Assembly: GCF_034313845.1 (NCBI RefSeq)
Contig: NZ_JAVIWN010000004.1
Strand: one strand, 5' to 3'
Length of the DNA: 64,000 nt
From: Actimicrobium sp034313845
GTDB lineage: Bacteria; Pseudomonadota; Gammaproteobacteria; Burkholderiales; Burkholderiaceae_D
Shown here: positions 61,272-64,000 of the stretch, piece by piece
Layout: every line of letters begins with the position of its first letter
How positions within the stretch are numbered: the stretch's first letter is position 1
The notes under the pieces: model-generated
The model's input: only the letters and a program-made list of their open reading frames with translations
Told to the model about the DNA's origin: nothing
Databases searched by the model: none
Program-made: the position numbers and the translations under genes

Positions 61272-62117
61272 TCACACGGTACCGGCATGCAATGGCACGA
61301 AATGACAATCTTCCAGCGTTGTGTGGGTCCAGTCGAATTTACCGACACGTACGATCAGTTGCAGCACCTGATGACGGGTACCGACTGGAGCTACCAGTCT
61401 GCCGCCTATCGTCATCTGATCCAGCAACGCCTGCGGAACTTCCAGCCCCGCTGCTGCCAGGATAATGCCGTCAAAGGGCGCTGCCTGCGAGAGCCCGAGC
61501 ATACCATCTCCGTACTGCAAACGGACATTTGCGATCCGCATCGGGCGCAGATTGGTGCGCGCCAGCTCATGCAACGGACGAATCCGCTCGATCGAATACA
61601 CGTCTCTGGCCACCAGCGACAGCACCGCTGCCTGGTAACCACAGCCGGTACCAATTTCAAGCACGCGATTGAGCGGGCCGCCATTGCGCAGCACTTCGAT
61701 CATGCGCGCGACGATGTATGGCTTCGAGATGGTCTGGTGATAACCGATCGGAATCGCGGCATCCACATACGCCTGGGCGACCAGGCCGGGCTCGATGAAC
61801 AGGTGGCGCTGGACCGCTTCCATCGCGGCCAGCACCATGGTGTCCTTGATACCTTGCGCCGACAGTCGCATCACCATCGCGCGACGCACGCTATCTGACA
61901 CCAGTGGTTGCTGGCGCTGCGGCAACTCGGCGGCGCGACGTTCCTGCGCTTCGGCTGCACGCACTACCGGCATCACCGGCGCGACATGACCGGCTGCATT
62001 GCGGGTCGCCGTCTGCGGCGTTGCGACACGGGGCGCGACAGAGCCGCTGTTACCGCGGGAAGATTTGCTGATCAGGGAGGACAGCGTCAACGGAAAGCGC
62101 TTGTCCTTATCGGTCAT
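61272..62117 (-). CDS. pcm: Protein-L-isoaspartate O-methyltransferase
   Basis: 281-residue repair methyltransferase that recognises isoaspartyl residues in aged proteins. The catalytic part (about 75-281) has the family signatures GYHQTISKPYIVARM, RVLEIGTGCGYQAAVLS and FDGIILAAAGLEVPQALL. The N-terminal 70 residues are an extra, basic, low-complexity stretch absent from E. coli Pcm (208 residues). Similar extensions occur in other Burkholderiales as far as I recall. The start overlaps the surE stop (ATGA). Confidence 0.93.
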   Translation of the reverse strand: MTDKDKRFPLTLSSLISKSSRGNSGSVAPRVATPQTATRNAAGHVAPVMPVVRAAEAQERRAAELPQRQQPLVSDSVRRAMVMRLSAQGIKDTMVLAAMEAVQRHLFIEPGLVAQAYVDAAIPIGYHQTISKPYIVARMIEVLRNGGPLNRVLEIGTGCGYQAAVLSLVARDVYSIERIRPLHELARTNLRPMRIANVRLQYGDGMLGLSQAAPFDGIILAAAGLEVPQALLDQMTIGGRLVAPVGTRHQVLQLIVRVGKFDWTHTTLEDCHFVPLHAGTV

Positions 62118-62851
62118 GACAAGCTTTTCTTGAGGCTGTCTAGCTGGGCACGGTGAGTCAGGTCGATCTGCAATGGCGTGATCGAAATCTTGCCGTTGGC
62201 AACCGCATGGAAGTCGGTTCCTTCGCCCGCCTCGCGGGCCTGGCCAGCCGGACCGATCCAGAATATCTCGCGACCATGCGGGTCGGTGGCACGGATTACC
62301 GCTTCCGATTGATGGCGCTTGCCGAGCCGGGTGGCAACGATGTCGCCAAGACGTTCATAAGGCAGATTGGGAATATTGACGTTGAGCAGATAGGGCTTGT
62401 CCAGGGTCTCGAACTTGCGCAGCACAATCTCGCGCGCCACCCGCGCCGCCGCATCCAGTTCACCCCAGCCTTTCTCGACCTGAGAAAACGCAATCGACGG
62501 GATACCGAACAGATAGCCTTCGGTGGCTGCCGCGACGGTGCCCGAATACAACGTGTCATCGCCCATGTTCTGGCCCTGGTTGATGCCCGAAACAATCAGG
62601 TCAGGCCGAAACGACAGCACGCCGGTCAATGCCACATGCACACAGTCCGACGGCGTGCCATTGACAAAATGAAAGCCGTTGGCCGCCTTGTAGACGGACA
62701 ACGGCCGGTCGAGTGTCAGTGAATTGGAAGAACCGGAACGGTTGCTGTCGGGTGCGACCACGACGATCTCGGCGATCGAAGCCAGTGCATCGGCCAGCGC
62801 CACGATGCCGGGCGCGAGGTAACCATCGTCATTGCTGATTAAGATTTTCAT
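62114..62851 (-). CDS. surE: 5'/3'-nucleotidase SurE
   Basis: 245-residue stationary-phase survival nucleotidase. Metal-binding residues are D8 and D9 (SNDDGY), serine in SGSSNSLTL, and asparagine in SGINQGQNMGDD. The length is as in E. coli SurE (253). It is the first gene of the surE-pcm-nlpD-rpoS-rlmD unit, which links general stress survival functions. Confidence 0.96.
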   Translation of the reverse strand: MKILISNDDGYLAPGIVALADALASIAEIVVVAPDSNRSGSSNSLTLDRPLSVYKAANGFHFVNGTPSDCVHVALTGVLSFRPDLIVSGINQGQNMGDDTLYSGTVAAATEGYLFGIPSIAFSQVEKGWGELDAAARVAREIVLRKFETLDKPYLLNVNIPNLPYERLGDIVATRLGKRHQSEAVIRATDPHGREIFWIGPAGQAREAGEGTDFHAVANGKISITPLQIDLTHRAQLDSLKKSLS

Positions 62852-62976
62852 GCGCCTGATTTTACCTGAAGCATCATCCGGAATCGGTCGTGAGCACGAG
62901 AATTTACGGCATAATCGACAAACTCAAAAAATCTAACGATCGTTCTATTAATTTTCATCCAACGAGGAGACACGCC

Positions 62977-63957
62977 ATGAAAGCCATCGTCTGCAACGCC
63001 TGGGGACTGCCCGATACATTGGTCATTGAAGAGTTGCCCGATGCCGCGCCCGGTCCCGGCCAGATTGCCATCGAGATCCGCGCCGCTGGCGTGAATTTTC
63101 CTGATGTGCTGATCATCCAGAACAAATATCAATTCAAACCTGCCCTGCCCTTCACACCGGGTAGCGAACTGGCCGGCATCGTACTGGCCGTCGGCGAAGG
63201 CGTGACGCGCTACCAGGCGGGTGACGAAGTCATCGCTTTCAGTGCGCAGGGCGCGTTTGCCCAGCAGATCGTCGTTCCGGCCAATGCGGTGATGCCGATG
63301 CCTCCCGGCATGGACTTCGATATCGCTGCCGCCATCACACTGACCTATGGCACGTCGCATCACGCCGTGGTCGACCGGGCGCAGCTGAAAGCCGGCGAAA
63401 CCATGCTGGTTCTGGGTGCTGCAGGTGGTGTCGGCCTGGCCGCCATCGAGATCGGCAAGGCGCTCGGTGCACGAGTGATTGCGGCCGCCTCGTCCGATGA
63501 AAAACTTGCGGTCTGTCGCGAGCACGGTGCCGACGTCACGATCAACTACAGCACCGAAGATTTGCGCGGAGCAATCAAGGCCGCCACCGATGGCAAGGGA
63601 CCGGACGTGATTTACGATCCGGTCGGCGGCATCTATACCGAACCGGCCTTCCGTTCAATCGGCTGGCGCGGTCGTTATCTGGTAGTAGGTTTTGCCAATG
63701 GCGAAATCCCGGCCTTGCCGCTCAACTTGATGCTGCTCAAAGGCGCGTCACTGGTCGGTGTGTTCTGGGGCGAATTCGCCAAACGCGAACCAAAAGCCAA
63801 TGCGGCCGCGATGCAGCAACTGATGGGCTGGCTGGCCAACGGCACGATCAAGCCACGGATTTCCGGGCGCTATGCGCTGGCGGAGACGGCGCAGGCGTTG
63901 AATGACATGGCGGCGCGCAAGGTGATGGGGAAAGTCGTGATCAAGCCCTGGGCTTGA
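62977..63957 (+). CDS. NADPH:quinone oxidoreductase family protein (zinc-less MDR)
   Basis: 326-residue member of the quinone oxidoreductase branch of the medium-chain dehydrogenase family. The GroES-like N-terminal domain (1-125, IRAAGVNFPDVLIIQNKYQ) is followed by the Rossmann domain with VLGAAGGVGLAAIEIGKALGA. The zinc-ligand cysteines of alcohol dehydrogenases are absent. GAGGAG precedes the ATG at 62977; the frame extends upstream but without support. The substrate is unknown; the best guess is a quinone or enone. It is divergent from surE. Confidence 0.88.
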   Translation: MKAIVCNAWGLPDTLVIEELPDAAPGPGQIAIEIRAAGVNFPDVLIIQNKYQFKPALPFTPGSELAGIVLAVGEGVTRYQAGDEVIAFSAQGAFAQQIVVPANAVMPMPPGMDFDIAAAITLTYGTSHHAVVDRAQLKAGETMLVLGAAGGVGLAAIEIGKALGARVIAAASSDEKLAVCREHGADVTINYSTEDLRGAIKAATDGKGPDVIYDPVGGIYTEPAFRSIGWRGRYLVVGFANGEIPALPLNLMLLKGASLVGVFWGEFAKREPKANAAAMQQLMGWLANGTIKPRISGRYALAETAQALNDMAARKVMGKVVIKPWA

Positions 63958-64000
63958 GGAGGCGTTTTCTCGCGGGGGTAGCAAGCGGCGCACTGACTGC
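63958..64000. other. Window end, no feature seen
   Basis: The last 43 bases after the oxidoreductase stop show no gene start, hairpin or repeat that I can recognise. Confidence 0.5.

Noticed and set aside
1..64000. CRISPR arrays, insertion sequences, prophage genes, toxin-antitoxin or defence systems
   Set aside because: No regularly spaced repeats outside the erpA array, and no transposase, integrase or nuclease genes were found. The window is core genome.

Overview
The window looks like a chromosomal segment of a betaproteobacterium of the order Burkholderiales, most probably Oxalobacteraceae. That is an inference from protein sequence style and gene order: suf-type Fe-S genes, motAB-che next to flhDC, accA-tilS-lysC-tRNA-Ser, ndk-rlmN-pilF-rodZ-ispG-hisS-yfgM-bamB-der-hfq-hflX-hflKC-hisZ-purA, and surE-pcm-nlpD-rpoS-rlmD. 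Almost everything is core genome. No insertion sequence, phage, plasmid or CRISPR array was seen. Coding density is high and most genes sit in long, tightly packed minus-strand operons.

Layout. 1-3670 (+): sufS (cut by the window edge), a SufU-like scaffold, an Nfu-like protein, lipA and erpA, i.e. Fe-S assembly coupled to lipoate synthesis. 3640-4175: a tandem array made of the 3' end of erpA and two REP-doublet (REPIN-like) palindromes. 4191-19943 (-): the motility and chemotaxis block, read from motA down: motA, motB, a CheZ-like protein, a second cheY, cheA, cheW, two tandem chemoreceptors, a third receptor with its sensor domain at the C-terminus, cheR, cheD, cheB, cheY, cheZ and an EAL/HDOD protein. 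20245-22009 (-): a membrane-anchored methyltransferase and the master regulator genes flhC and flhD. 22010-22878: a long gene-free leader upstream of flhD that carries two sigma-28-type promoters pointing at flhD. 22879-24902: an orphan small protein, a RIO-type kinase, a decayed chemoreceptor fragment and tRNA-Ser(GCU).

24982-30825 (-): lysC, tilS, accA, an AlkA-type glycosylase and cysS. 30994-35378 (+): a TPR protein and an L,D-transpeptidase that share a C-terminal NTF2-like domain, two cyclophilins and lpxH. 35375-40095 (-): yceH, cysE, rlmB and rnr. 40363-40447 (+): tRNA-Leu(CAG) with its own promoter and terminator. 40564-56966 (-): a phosphoribosyltransferase, purA, hisZ, hflC, hflK, hflX, hfq, der, bamB, yfgM, hisS, ispG, rodZ, pilF, rlmN and ndk. 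57115-57807 (+): a BAX-inhibitor-1 family protein. 57950-62851 (-): rlmD, rpoS, nlpD, pcm and surE. 62977-63957 (+): a quinone oxidoreductase.

Functionally the most interesting part is the motility block. The two CheY proteins are each adjacent to a protein with the CheZ-type FQDxTxQ phosphatase signature, which suggests two receiver/phosphatase pairs around one CheA. FlhDC, the top of the flagellar cascade, appears to be preceded by two promoters of the late flagellar sigma factor, which suggests positive feedback or a sigma-28-dependent RNA.
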